DNA from: Epiperipatus broadwayi | Lineage: Eukaryota; Onychophora; Udeonychophora; Euonychophora; Peripatidae | DNA: 64,000 bases | Assembly: GCA_028023455.1 (NCBI GenBank) | Contig: JAQFVV010000151.1 | Location: forward strand, 277,001 to 341,000 | Reading direction: 5' to 3' | In this document: piece by piece, positions 45,925 to 56,646 of the stretch | Position numbering within the stretch: position 1 is the stretch's first letter | How the letters are laid out: each line of letters begins with the position of its first letter | Program-made: the position numbers and the translations under genes | Notes under the pieces: model-generated | The model's input: the letters and a program-made list of their open reading frames with translations, nothing else | Database searches by the model: none | Told to the model about the DNA's origin: nothing

Positions 45925-46420
45925 AAGGAGACAATAAGAACTGATAGTAATAAATTAGAAAAAGTAAACAACTATAAATATATGGATCAGATTATTAATA
46001 CCTATGAGAACACAATAGATTAAGTTAATCATAAAATTAAACTTGAATTGTATATTTTCATATAAATATCAGCCTTAAAATAGAATATATCTAAATAAAT
46101 GTGATTTCTAAAATTATTAATATGAAATTTAGGAATTTAGAAGTAAGCAAAACAGAGAGATATATGTTGGAAAAACAAGAATGGAAATGAAAGCAAAAAT
46201 AAATAGTTGATATGGACAGGTCACTTGAAAAAGTGCCAATTGAAGGACAAGTAAAATCTTTAACTGAATATCAAAATATTATAAGGATGCTTAATAAAGA
46301 TTATGTAGAAGGTGGAAATCACATTTGAGATGGGAACCTTTAGAGATACAATTATACACCATAAAAAAACTGATAAATCACAACAGAACGCTATTGATGG
46401 ACAAATTATTCATTGATGTC
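45925..46420 (+). pseudogene. RTE-like LINE remnant, RT C-terminus
   Basis: Reads K-L-E-K-V-N-N-Y-K-Y-M then, across frames, E-R-Y-M-L-E-K and I-W-T-G-H-L-K-K, the order of the post-RT region in invertebrate RTE-like LINEs (family: Y-K-Y-L-G, M-L-G, W-A-G-H). Many stops. Inferred by pattern only. Confidence 0.4.
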
Positions 46421-48629
46421 AAAGCTCAAAAGTGTAACCAATAAGCAATACCAACGTATTTAATGATCAGTCTGTTTGGAAAGCCAGGAAAAAAACACTG
46501 TGTTATAGATGCTCAGTGAATCAAACCATTGGCAGAGGCAAGTGGGGTTACACTAAAATAAAAGCTTTCTGGTGCCACCTACTGTAAGTTTGAGTAATCA
46601 ATAAGAGGTGCTCTTGTATTATGTTTCGGGGAATTTAATGATTTGTTATTATTAATAATTAAAGCACAATACAGTATCTTACAAGTAAGTTACACTGGGG
46701 AATTTATTACTGCTACATTATCATACTATGTAAAAAAATCCGTGATAGCATAAATTAAAAAAAAAAACTATATCATTTGCCTTTCCTAAATAAATTCTTT
46801 ATACTTCTTTAAAAATATTATTTTAAAAAAAAGAGCTGAGAATACGTTTAAGTTTTAATAGGGAGAGGGAGGTTTGAAATGGAGTTTATTGACAAAAATT
46901 TCAAAGATATTAAATAAACTTAAAATAAAAATCGCTCTAAAAGCATTTCTGAATTTTGAAACGAATTGTTGGATTATTTTTCTTTTATAAAATGAGATTC
47001 TTTTCTTCTTTTTTTTTTTTAACTTCTGAAATATTTTTATTTCAATGTTTCTCTAAACTTTCACGGCAGTACTTAAGATCAGTCAATTTTCGTTAAGACA
47101 GAAGTTTGAATCAACGACTTGAGTTCCTCTAACTCTAAAAATCTTTTCTCTTAATAGAAAAAAATGTTTTTGAAATATTTTTGAAAGTCGTTAAGATTAT
47201 TCTTTAGGTACAAATATAAAGAAATTACTTAGAATGACTAAAGTAGAAATATATTTTATAATTCATTAACTTATGAAGATTTTACAAGCTGAAAAATTTA
47301 CAAGGTTATACTATAAAAATTTTAAATGTTAATCTAATGGCAGATAACGAAAATATTCCAAGATAAACGAGATAAAGATACAAATTTAAAAAAAAAATTA
47401 AAGAAAACTATACAACATAGATGGCATAAAAAAAAAATTGAGGAGTAGGTGAAGTTACAATTCTAGATGGAAAACAAAAACAGAATTTCAGAAGAAATAA
47501 TTTAAAAACGAGAACAGGTTGAATATATATTTGATAATTGTTGATCAGATAGGACAGAATATTTATGCAAAATAATATTCCAAATAAGCAATAATACTGG
47601 TTCGACTGATTGATGAAGAAATGCCATTTAGTTATTTTTCCATACCAAACTAAGAATTACTTGAAAAGCATGTCTCAGCTTATTATTTTTGCATTGTGTA
47701 GTAATTACATCTATTTTTAACTTACAACATTATTTGAGCATTGAATAATCAATCTGTTCTGTTGTAATGTCATTTATTGTCTTCTAACTAAATAATGTTG
47801 TGGTTAACACCATTTCTTACAGCTGGAATAAAAAAAGATTCATATTAATAAAGAATTTACTTTTAAGATAATACCCTCTTTTTATTCTGGACCAACTTTA
47901 AGAAAGTATTGAGTAAAGTAAAAACCAAATGATGACAGTAGAAATAAATTTTCATGACTATCTAATGTCTTCTTCTTATTCAATATTTATAGTAGAATTA
48001 ATTTTAAAGTGAGAGGCAGTAGCTATTTAATAGAGACAAAAGCATGCTGGAATAATTAACTATAGTAAAAAAAAATTATCATAAAACTATGTGATTAAAT
48101 GATTTTTATATTTTTACACATCTGCATGTGGGTAGGAATTTCTCATTTATCTTGAAATATAATTCAGTTTATCACTGAATTACTCATTTTATAAATCGTT
48201 TTAGACAGTGTAACTATATAACAAACATCATAAAGACATCTACAGAGATTACAACCAGAATGTAGATTCACCAATAGCTTTATAAAGATCATTATTTGAC
48301 AGTCATTAACATTATGGTTCATGACTTATGTTGGCCATAAATTGCATGATCAGAGGTTATCTGATCAGAGGTTATTAAATTCCATTTCTGAAACCAACAA
48401 GTGCAATGAGTAAGGATGGTCCTGAATATGTTGCAAAACTTCTGTAGCACCTAAAAAGAGAAAATCCAGCTGTTTTTATTGATGGATCTGAAAAATTAAA
48501 TTTATTTGAGAAGCCATATTTTATAATTCATCAGTTATTTGAAAGAATCCTTAGTTGAACTTCCAAAAAGAGGATCCTCAGTTAAAAATTTTAGATGGTG
48601 TAACTATATCTTAATCATTAATAATAAAT
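46421..48629. other. AT-rich intergenic sequence
   Basis: 'ggtgccacctactgtaag' near 46,571 resembles the start of HHR-2 units (minus). Nothing else recognised. Confidence 0.4.
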
Positions 48630-48693
48630 CAACTCTCCAGCTTAAACAATATAAGAAACTCAAGTCTTATCATATTGTTTAAGTTGGGGAGTT
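48630..48693. repeat. hairpin
   Basis: 'aactctccagcttaaacaat' is matched inverted by 'attgtttaagttggggagtt' around a ~20-nt loop. Confidence 0.7.
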
Positions 48694-48859
48694 TGATAAT
48701 TCATAATTATTAGTATTCCCACTTGGTTAATAAAGAATAGAAGCAATAAATATAAAATTACTGAAGTGAGTTCAGATCTATATAATTGTTCACATATTTG
48801 AATTGGGTTGAAACCTAAGCTAATATGAATTTTTAGAATAATAAGTAAATTTGAGTTTA

Positions 48860-49220
48860 AAATGTTACTGGGTGCACAACTGCATTCCTTTCAATATTGA
48901 ATCCTGAGCCTCGCTGGTAGAGCAAAAGCCAGAAACTAATCAGAGAATGGGGATTTAAAACAATAAAGATAGGATTTTTTTTGTATCCAATAATCACTGA
49001 TTACTCAAGCTTAAACTAGATGATATTAGAGTGAAAAGCTGCTCAAAAATGCATAAGCATGAGTAATATTGATTACTGGATGCATAAAAAATATTTTTAG
49101 TATTTAAATTCTCATACTAAATCAGTTTCTGGATTTCAACTTTATCAGTGAGATTTGGAATTCAAAGTCGAAAAAATGCAGCCATACATCCAGAAATACT
49201 TTTAACTCCATTTTAACTAT
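48860..49220. repeat. old HHR-2-related repeats, opposite orientations
   Basis: The plus copy (about 48,900-49,030) has CTGGTAG, AGCAAAAGCCA, GAAACTAATC, a decayed hammerhead core. The minus copy (about 49,095-49,190) has CTGATAA, AGTTGAAATCCA, GAAACTGATTT. Both are followed by 'atttaaa' blocks as at 13.9-14.0 kb. Confidence 0.5.
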
Positions 49221-49974
49221 CATTTTGAATAAGTGGTTAAGTTTGATCTACTTTATATATTTTCTATGATGCAATTTATCTTCTGATAATATATTGGAAC
49301 AATAATGTTAAAGGAAAGAAATCATTGCTGAATAGACTTGAGAACATCACTAATACATTTCATGGTAATATTTAATCACACATCCAGAAGTTTAGTTTTC
49401 TCCAAATAGAACACAGTATTCACCAGCAGAATAAGTTATAACTAAGGAAACTGTGCGTGAAGTATTTACAACATAAACTTAAGGATAGCCAATCACTGTT
49501 CCAAGAAGATCATTTCTAAAAATTATTTTAAATCTAACCTTTGATAGATTGTGAAAACAGGTAAAGCTATAGTCCAAGATTAATCCTTAACAGCACTGGG
49601 TAGGTTTATTTTTCAGTTTATTGTTACAGAATGTTATATTTAGATTACAAAATGTTAACTTCTATTTCCTTAGCAACTATACTATAATTCTGTCTTTTAT
49701 GCTATAGTTCTGATTCATAAGTTGTGACTCTTTTAACAGTTCTATCAAAAATTGTAAGTGTTTTGGGCAAAATAAATCCTGTAAGATTCATACTATCCAT
49801 GTGAAGTATTAGGAACACACACACATATATATGTAATAAATTTAAATAAAACTGAATTAAATAAAAATATTTAATATATCAATCTAGATTTCATATCTTA
49901 ATGGAATATTTTCAAGATATTTCTTTTTACATAATCACATGACCAAATACCCTATAGCACATCACTCAATAGAC
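49221..49974. other. AT-rich intergenic sequence
   Basis: No element recognised. Confidence 0.5.
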
Positions 49975-50310
49975 ATTATTTATATTACGTTACAATAAAT
50001 ATAATTAGTGAAATACATATAATACATGAAAATGATTAAACTTATTGCAATTCTTTTTATATATTTTTCTTAATATATATACAAAATAATCTAAAAAAAA
50101 AAAAAATAAACCTTTCTTTTTATTTTAAAATTATAACTCCAAAGTTTCCAATAATCTAACAATGCCCACCCACTCCCAAATTGGGCTGGACCATTAACCA
50201 TGTTCATACATTTGTTTAAAATTTCTTGAATATTCAAAGTTTCATAACATTTTCTTTCCTTGTAATTTTTAACATACTTTATTACCTGAATATTTTTTTC
50301 ACAATTCATT
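49975..50310 (-). pseudogene. PLE-B C-terminus and 3' UTR (unoccupied site)
   Basis: The ORF 50091-50309 (minus) ends Y-E-T-L-N-I-Q-E, A-L-L-D-Y-W-K-L and Y-N-F-K-I-K-R-K, matching the plus-strand PLE tail at 52,440-52,590 (Y-E-T-F-Y-I-Q-E, L-L-D-Y-W-K-L). The 3' UTR continues leftwards through 'aaaaagaattgcaataagtt' without the HHR-1 block, so it represents the pre-insertion state of the site at 52.65 kb. Zinc and GIY-YIG parts are missing here (5'-truncated). Confidence 0.75.
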
Positions 50311-51130
50311 CTATATCCTATTGTGTTTAATCAAGATTATACACATAGACACAAATGTGTACACATATGTTTTATAATATATTTATTAGTAATATATAGA
50401 TACTAATATACTCAATTTACAATTTAATAACAATGGTTATACACCACCTGGTACTGTTTAGTGAAGAATAGCTAGGCATACTAATGTGAACTGTTAAAGA
50501 AGAGATTGCACATTCCCTTATAGTTGAATAGGTACAATAAGTCTTCTGGCTGCACTATAACAGCTTGCATTGAGTCAGCTTTGGTTCTGGCAACTCCCAG
50601 TCCTAAATGTGGATTTGCCTCACTGCATTAGCTTAAATAGCTATAGTCTGGAGAATAATCATTGCTTTTCAGGTTAGCAGTGATTGCTTTTCAACCATAT
50701 AGGGAAACAAGACTACTGTTATTCAGGTTTAACAGTTGTTCTTTGGAGAATGGACATACTGCCTTTCAGGTTTGAAAATTGTTCTCTGACCTACTTTTAA
50801 GGCTGACTACTTATTACCAGATCTCCTACCTTGATGGAAACACTCAGATTCCAATGAGCATCTTTGCCTGGTGGCCTGTTCTTGCCATTGGCCATGCATT
50901 ATCTTTTTACATATACCTTGATTAATGGTAATGGCTACTCAATCCGATTGTGATAAGAAACTGGATTAGTCCATTATTTGAAGGCATGATGTGATATGAT
51001 ATTCACTTCCCCTTCTGAAGAAGGTAATCATGCATGTGTTTTGGAAGATATATTTTTTCACTTTGTTGCTTCTTTTGGATTGGTGATGTTCTCAGTAGAC
51101 CCACTGTTGACATCGGTTGATTTTTTTGAA
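50311..51130. other. intergenic with weak internal repeats
   Basis: 'ttcaggtt' recurs at about 50,670, 50,725 and 50,767 in a loose ~50-bp pattern. 50,915-51,005 is a diverged direct repeat of 51,755-51,840 ('tccattatttgaagg' in both). The 65-codon ORF at 50996-51193 has no recognisable domain. Confidence 0.4.
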
Positions 51131-51345
51131 ACTGAAGGTTTATTACAGCTGGCTGGTAATGCATCACTTATAGATTGTAATTGTTTCATCTGATAAGGTA
51201 TGCTGATGGCTGGTATTAAAACTCTAGGTTCACACAGCTGGTTGAGAACACATCACTGATGGCTTGACACTTTTTTTATCTGATGAGGCTTTGCTGATGG
51301 CTGATCACAGAACTGTAGATTCATTACATCTGGCTGATGATAAGT
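51131..51345 (+). repeat. tandem repeat, ~90-bp unit, 2.4 copies
   Basis: Units begin at 51,131, 51,221 and 51,312 ('act...agg/agattcac', then 'ctgg', 'ctgat.a.g', 'tgctgatggctg'). About 70% identity by eye. Confidence 0.7.
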
Positions 51346-51814
51346 TAGTTTGTTACTGTGACAATGATGTTGTCCATCAGCAGCTTCAACCACAAGTCTA
51401 TGATTTTTGTTACTTTGATTACACTTGCTGAATCCATTTTGTGTTTCCCTTAAACATGCAGCATATAATGTGAGTGCCTATTCATTTATTCTCATGTATT
51501 ATTTTAGGATTCAAACCCAGATTAATTATTTCTTGGCAAAAACTGCTTAAATATGTTGTTGTGAGATGTTTCACTTTAGTCACTGTGAAACCTAAGTGAG
51601 TAAACCAATATTAAATAGCTCTGTTTACCAGCAGATACAACATATTCAAACAGGATGGGTTTGAACCCTAAAATAATGCATGAGACTAAGAGCACAAAAA
51701 TGAGTAGGTTTTCACATCTTATGCCATCTATGTGCTATAATTTTATATACACATTGGTTAGTGGCAATGAATGCTCAATCTAATTATGATAAGAAAGGAA
51801 TCTCGACTTGTCCA
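51346..51814. other. AT-rich intergenic sequence
   Basis: Contains the second member (about 51,755 onwards) of the direct repeat with 50,915-51,005; otherwise nothing. Confidence 0.4.
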
Positions 51815-52190
51815 TTATTTGAAGGTGAGATATGATTTCCAATATTCAAAAAACTGAATATATGGCTCTACTCTTATATCCTTTCTGTTAATTGTGCTAC
51901 CAAGCCTCTTACCTTTTTCTATGGCAGACTTTCCTGTCTGATATATATATATATATATCATATTGCAAAGGTCACAGCTAGTGTTATAAACCAACCCTAC
52001 ACTATTTTTAATATTACCCATCTTTTTTGAATTACTCATAAATTTCCCTAAAGTTTTATTATTTTTCCATCCTATTTTAATATAATCAGGTAACTTTTCT
52101 TTTATCAATGTTTTATTAAATGCTCTGAATATGGAACTGAAACCCACCCCTATTGTATACCCATGCCTTACCCTATCTTTAGTATTATTG
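51815..52190 (-). pseudogene. PLE-B GIY-YIG fragment, inverted copy
   Basis: The ORF 51815-52147 (minus) has the RT/GIY-YIG connector (K-L-P-D-Y-I-K-I-G-W-K-N-N-K-T-L) followed by G-L-V-Y-N-T-S-C-D-L-C-N-M-I-Y, the PLE version of the GIY motif with its two cysteines. The YIG-type part is disrupted by a (TA) expansion (Y-I-Y-I-Y). Left member of a left-inverted/right-direct PLE pair with the next feature. Confidence 0.8.
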
Positions 52191-52202
52191 TTCTTTTTAT
52201 AT

Positions 52203-52662
52203 CTGAAAAATGAGTAATATTAAAAATAGGGTAGGGTTAGTTTATAACATTAGTTGTGACCTTTGTAATATGATATATACAGGTCAGATAGGAAATCCTG
52301 TCATAGAAAGAGACAAGGAGCATGATAGAGCAATTAACAAAAATAATATAAGATCAAGGCCATATATACATTTTTGGGATATTGAAGATAGAATCAATTG
52401 TAAAAAAGTATTCAGGTAACAAAGTGTTAAACATTAACAAGGAAAGAAAATGTTATGAAACTTTTTATATTCAAGAAAATTTAAAAATGTCAAACATGGT
52501 TAAAGGTCTAACACAATGTGGTGGTGAATGGGTATTGTTGGATTATTGAAAACTTTAGAGCTATAATTTTAAAATAAAAAGAAAGGATTATTATTTTATT
52601 ATATATATATATTATGAAAAAAATATAAAAAGAATTATGAAAAATATATAAAAAGAATTGTA
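52203..52662 (+). pseudogene. PLE-B GIY-YIG domain, C-terminus and start of 3' UTR
   Basis: The ORF 52210-52419 reads V-G-L-V-Y-N-I-S-C-D-L-C-N-M-I-Y-T-G-Q-I-G then E-R-D-K-E-H-D, that is GIY, Y-[I/T]-G and the R-x(n)-E-H segment of the nuclease, here with Thr for Ile in YIG. After a stop it continues with R-K-C-Y-E-T-F and L-L-D-Y-W-K-L. The 3' UTR is interrupted at 52,663 by the HHR-1 block and resumes at 53,922. Confidence 0.82.
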
Positions 52663-52755
52663 ATATAGGGTATATGAGCACATTCTTTCACATGACCCAC
52701 CACTCTCCACTCTATCTAATAACACTGATACACTCAAGCACATATATGCTGAAAA

Positions 52756-52822
52756 GATAAATAATCACCAATATACATATTTCATGCTAAACCAGCAATC
52801 ATCAGTTAGTCCAGATTATCAT
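52756..52822 (-). ncRNA. type I hammerhead ribozyme (HHR-1, copy 2)
   Basis: Minus strand: GATAATCTGGACTAA, CTGATGA, TTGCTGGTTTAGCAT, GAAATATGTATA, TTGGTGATTATTTATC. Helix I has ACTAA with TTGGT (one G-U) and ATAAT with ATTAT. Stem II intact. Confidence 0.8.
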
Positions 52823-53230
52823 CTCCCACACATATATACTATAAGTGCTCAGATATATATTAAGATAGACAATATTCATACTTTAATGGACTGGCTCCAA
52901 TCTACTACACACTCCAACTCTTCAACTGTCCATCCAATTGAAAATCTGATGGTGGAATGTTCGAATGCCACCCTGAGGCTGAGATAATTGTCACACCCAT
53001 GTTGATGCAAGGTCAATCTGAGCCCCACATGTATAGGACATAATCCATTAAATACATATGCAAGGATCTCAGCCTCAAGGTGGCCTTTGAGCATTCCACC
53101 ATCAGATTTTCAATTGGATGGACAGTTGAAGAGTCGGAGTGTGTAGTAGATTGGAGCCAGTCCATTAAAGTATGAAGATTGTCTATCTTAATATATATCT
53201 GAGCACTTATAGTATATATGTGTGGGAGAT

Positions 53231-53295
53231 GATAATCTGGACCAACTGATGATAGCTGGTTTAGCATGAAATACGTATATTGGTGATTATTTATC
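53231..53295 (+). ncRNA. type I hammerhead ribozyme (HHR-1, copy 3)
   Basis: As the other copies, but stem II begins TAGCT instead of TTGCT, breaking the 10.2/11.2 pair. Predicted cleavage after A53279. Confidence 0.72.
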
Positions 53296-53703
53296 TTTTC
53301 AGCATATATGTGCTTGAGGGTATCAGTGTTATTAGATAGAGTGGAGAGTGGTGGGTCATGGGAAAGTCTGTGCCTATATACCCTATATTACATATATAGA
53401 CACATGGTATATTTTAAGCCTGTGTTTCAGTTATTACACTGTAGAGATGTCTGCCCATCCTTGCAAATGTATTTAATGGATTATGTCCTGTACATGTAGG
53501 ATTCAGATTGACCTTGCATCAACATGGGTGTGACAAGAATCTCAGCCTCAGGGTAGCCTTCGAGCATTCCACCATCAGATTTTCAATTGGATGGACAGTT
53601 GAAGAGTTGGAGTGTGTAGTAGATTGGAGCCAGTCCATTAAAGTATGAAGATTGTCTACCTTAATACATATCTGAGCACTTATAGTATATATGTGTGGGA
53701 GAT

Positions 53704-53768
53704 GATAATCTGGACCAACTGATGATTGCTGGTTTAGCATGAAATACGTATATTGGTGATTATTTATC
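53704..53768 (+). ncRNA. type I hammerhead ribozyme (HHR-1, copy 4)
   Basis: Reference copy: helix I ATAAT/ATTAT and ACCAA/TTGGT with internal loop CTGG; core CTGATGA; stem II TTGCT-GGTTT-AGCAT; GAA; palindromic ATACGTAT; cleavage after A53752. Every conserved core position is canonical except the U-U at 10.1/11.1. Confidence 0.87.
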
Positions 53769-53921
53769 TTTTCAGCATATATATGCTTGAGTGTATCAGT
53801 GTTATTAGATAGAGTGGAGAGTGGTGGGTCATGTGAAAGTCTGTGCTCATATACCCTTTATTACATATATAGACACATGGTATATATTAAGCCTGTGTTT
53901 CAGTTATTAAAAAGAATTGTA

Positions 53922-54020
53922 GCAAGTTTAATCATTTTATGTACATATACGTATTTTACTAATTACATTTATTGTAATGTAATGTAAATAATATCCATTG
54001 GTGGAGTTGCTGTAGAATCT
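53922..54020 (+). mobile_element. PLE-B 3' UTR, continuation after insertion
   Basis: 'gcaagtttaatcatttta' and 'actaattacatttattgtaa' match the reverse strand of 49,975-50,060. Confirms that the HHR-1 block split one PLE. Confidence 0.8.
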
Positions 54021-54120
54021 GGAAAATTTTTTGTTGCTTAGTGTGTGGAGGTGAAAAAAAAATTGGAGTAAAGAGAAATAGATTTGATTGGATTTGAAAA
54101 GATCGGGGAAAATGTTGCTA

Positions 54121-54296
54121 ATGTATGTTAAGTTATTAAAAACTGATGTTAGTAGTAAACTTATTAAAAAACGAACTAATCTTGGGTGCAACTTAGTTTT
54201 AGAACCTAATGTATGGAAAGTTATTAAAAACTGATGTTAGTAGTAAACTTATTAAAAAACTAATTAATCTTGGGTGCAACTTAGTTTTAGAACCTC
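54121..54296 (+). repeat. tandem duplication, 88-bp unit
   Basis: 54121-54208 and 54209-54296 are near-identical ('ctgatgttagtagtaaactt' in both). Confidence 0.92.
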
Positions 54297-54359
54297 CTTG
54301 CAGTAAATACATAAACAAAATTTGTTTTTCATTTATATTTAAAATGGCTTATTAAATCA

Positions 54360-54490
54360 GTTTACTACTAACATCACCTGATCACCATTTCTTATACTTG
54401 CATATAACTGTTAGTAAAACAGTCAAAACTCACTATACTCTAGCTTGCAGTGAGTGGCAATACATATAGTGAGTTTGCCTGTTTTAAATT
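54360..54490. repeat. HHR-2 terminal fragments, inverted
   Basis: 'tgatcaccatttcttatac' and 'tgcatataactgttagtaaa' match the end of HHR-2 units (minus); then 'tagcttgcagtgagtggcaa' and 'gtttgcctgttttaaa' match in plus orientation. A small left-inverted/right-direct remnant without ribozyme. Confidence 0.6.
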
Positions 54491-54682
54491 TACTACTAAA
54501 GAATTTTTAAATTTAAGAGAGAGATTTATTTGAGAAAAAAGATAAGTTTGATGGGTAAGGTTAAGAAGCACGTATTTATCACCATTAAAATTTTTTTTTT
54601 TCTTATTTTGTATAAAGAGGTTTGAAGAGTAGTAGAAAAAGCATTAATTTAAATATAAAGTAGGAAACTTAAAAAAAGGAAT

Positions 54683-55616
54683 ATGGATTGCATTTGCATT
54701 ATATATAATGGTCAGAAGAAAATTAGACATGCTATAGTAGAGAGTACTGTATGTGAAGAGGTTTATTATTTGAAATGCGTAAATAAGGCTAAGAAGGATG
54801 TAACAGATCAGGTTATGTAGATTGCATGCAAATGTGATAAAAGAGGTGAAAATGGTTTTCAAAACATAGATAGTTTAAAGAGAAAGAAGAAATGAAGCAA
54901 AATATAAATAAGGAAGATAGAATAATGTATATATTTAGTGAAGTGACAAGAGATATGGATGACAAAATAAGAAGTGCAATGAATATGGTTGGCCAAAAAA
55001 TAAATAACTTAGAGGAATAAGTTAGAGGAAGATGTAAAGGATGCAGAAGCAAAATTAAAATTATTAAGGGCTGAAGTGTGACCAGAGTAAAAAATTAATA
55101 AATAGAAATAATAAGGAAGAACTGTATAAGAAGTCCAGAAGATGGAAAAGAATGTTACAGATAAAATAAGGAAAATAAAATATGAAACTATTGATAGGAG
55201 ATTCACTAGAAGTTGTGGAGATGTAATTGTAAGGGAAAATAAAAACAGGGATGTAAAAATATGTTTGCCTGGAGCTACAATTAGGAATTTTATAGATAAG
55301 GTAAAGAAACAAGGTAGTACAGATGTGTATGTTATGGTAGGGACAAATAATTTGTCAGAGTCATTGGAGAGAGTAATGGATGAGTACACAGAATTGATTT
55401 AGTAATTTGAATAAGATTAAAGGAAGAGTAGGAATAGTTGGATTATTATCAAGATTCAACAATGGATATATGTTACATAGGGCATGTTCTACAAATGAGA
55501 GATTGAAAAAATTATGCAAGAGAAATAATGTGAATGTGTGGGATTTTTTTATTAGTAAGATGGAGTTCTATAGTAAAGATGGATTGTACTTAGCAAAAAA
55601 GGGATTGAAGTATTAG
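54683..55616 (+). pseudogene. LINE ORF1: zinc finger, coiled coil, SGNH/GDSL esterase
   Basis: From ATG 54683: M-D-C-I-C then T-V-C...Y-Y-L-K-C then, after a stop, A-C-K-C, a PHD-like Cys pattern. About 54,895-55,080 is Glu/Lys-rich coiled coil (two stops). The esterase follows: L-L-I-G-D-S (55,188-55,205, block I nucleophile Ser) in one frame, then by frameshift R-S-C-G-D-V-I-V, C-L-P-G-A-T-I and V-G-T-N-N (GTN 55,340-55,348, block III). After a second stop/frameshift (about 55,402) comes V-G-I-V-G-L-L-S-R and D-G-L-Y-L. In block V (D-x-x-H) the catalytic His is Tyr (codon 55,587-55,589). The esterase is therefore both frame-broken and active-site dead. Confidence 0.8.
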
Positions 55617-55944
55617 GGAGTTTGATTTATAAAAAATATTATAGTTCAGGAAACTTATAAAGGGGGGGGGGACTTAGGAATTTAAATTGCAGTACTATCA
55701 AAAAAGAAGATGAATGAATGGGATGTAAGAAATAAACAGAGGGTAGCTGATATAGATATAAATGTAGATGTGGAGAGGAAATGGGTATGTAAAATTAATA
55801 AGCAAATTACTTACAAATGTGACAGAAAAGAAAGAATCAAAAGAATTTATGAGAGTAGGAAGAAATGAAGAAATTTTTAAAATGGATACACAATGAGGCA
55901 GGAGACCAGAAAAGTGACTAGAATTAAACAAAGCAATTAAAAAT

Positions 55945-56520
55945 GAAGAGCTTGAGGTATTGGCAATAACGGAGACATATTTAAGAAAAGAAGAAGAACT
56001 ACACTGGAAGACTTGGTATGGTGGGGTATAAATAAGAAAGGGGTAGTGGTCTAGAAGTTATGTCAAAAAATATTTAAATACTGTTACTGTCAAGAATATT
56101 TGTGGTTTGAGATAAGATAGGAAGAAAAAAATGGATGGTGGCTCTAGTGTATATGGCAATTGGAGATATTCAAACTATAATGGAGTGGAACAGTAGCATA
56201 TATAAATGCCTAGTTAAGGATATACAGAGTTTTTTTTTAAAAAGGGAAGAAAGTAATGGTTATAGGGGAGATGAATGGCCGTATTGAAGAAATTGATGAG
56301 GTGGATAACAAAAATGGATTGCTTTTTAAGAAATTTTTGTCAGAGAGAGAATTTGAATCATTGTAAATTTATCAAATATTTATGAGGGATAATACACATG
56401 ATCTAGAAATAATATATATCACACAATATATTATGTATTAGTAGAAAAAGAGAAAATGAATAAAATACAGAAAATTAAAGAGTTTGATAATGGAGAGTAT
56501 GTAATAGTGATCATAATTTC
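55945..56520 (+). pseudogene. LINE ORF2 endonuclease region
   Basis: Reads L-E-V-L-A-I-T-E-T-Y-L (ITETY at 55,966-55,980; family T-E-T block), V-M-V-I-G-E-M-N-G-R-I (56,253-56,279; family G-D-x-N with D changed to E) and S-D-H-N-F (56,506-56,520, C-terminal Asp-His). Stops and frame changes between blocks. APE-type, makes the target nick. Confidence 0.72.
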
Positions 56521-56646
56521 TTTATAATAGAAATGGTTAGTAAGGTGATGGAAAATAACAATAAAAGTAGAATCAATAATGAAAGATGTGGCTAGAGAAT
56601 GAATGCTAAGAATAAATTAGAAAAATATAAAATATAAGTAGAAGTC

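Larger units (their letters stand above)
52649..53921. mobile_element. HHR-1 block: one inverted and two tandem ribozyme units with 14-bp TSD
   Basis: TAAAAAGAATTGTA occurs exactly at 52649-52662 and 53908-53921. The 1,245 bp between comprise a minus unit (52,663-53,065) and two plus units (53,066-53,457 and 53,458-53,907). The two plus ribozyme cut sites (53,279 and 53,752) are 473 nt apart, giving the monomer length. The block interrupts a PLE-B 3' UTR whose uninterrupted paralogue is at 49,975-50,070. The 60-85-codon ORFs in both strands recur simply because the repeat does; they are not credible genes. Confidence 0.92.

Noticed and set aside
51131-51345. CRISPR-like or ribozyme array (repeated ctgatga)
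   Set aside because: Only 2.4 diverged 90-bp copies, no spacer structure, no GAAAC partner.
52784-53740. Repeated 60-85-codon ORFs with shared sequence (IHTLMDWLQSTT) as a gene family
   Set aside because: They recur only because the HHR-1 repeat recurs; they lie in both strands, lack consistent ends, and overlap the ribozyme.
54644-55389. Minus-strand hydrophobic ORFs
   Set aside because: Antisense to LINE ORF1, where finger and esterase motifs are seen on the plus strand.
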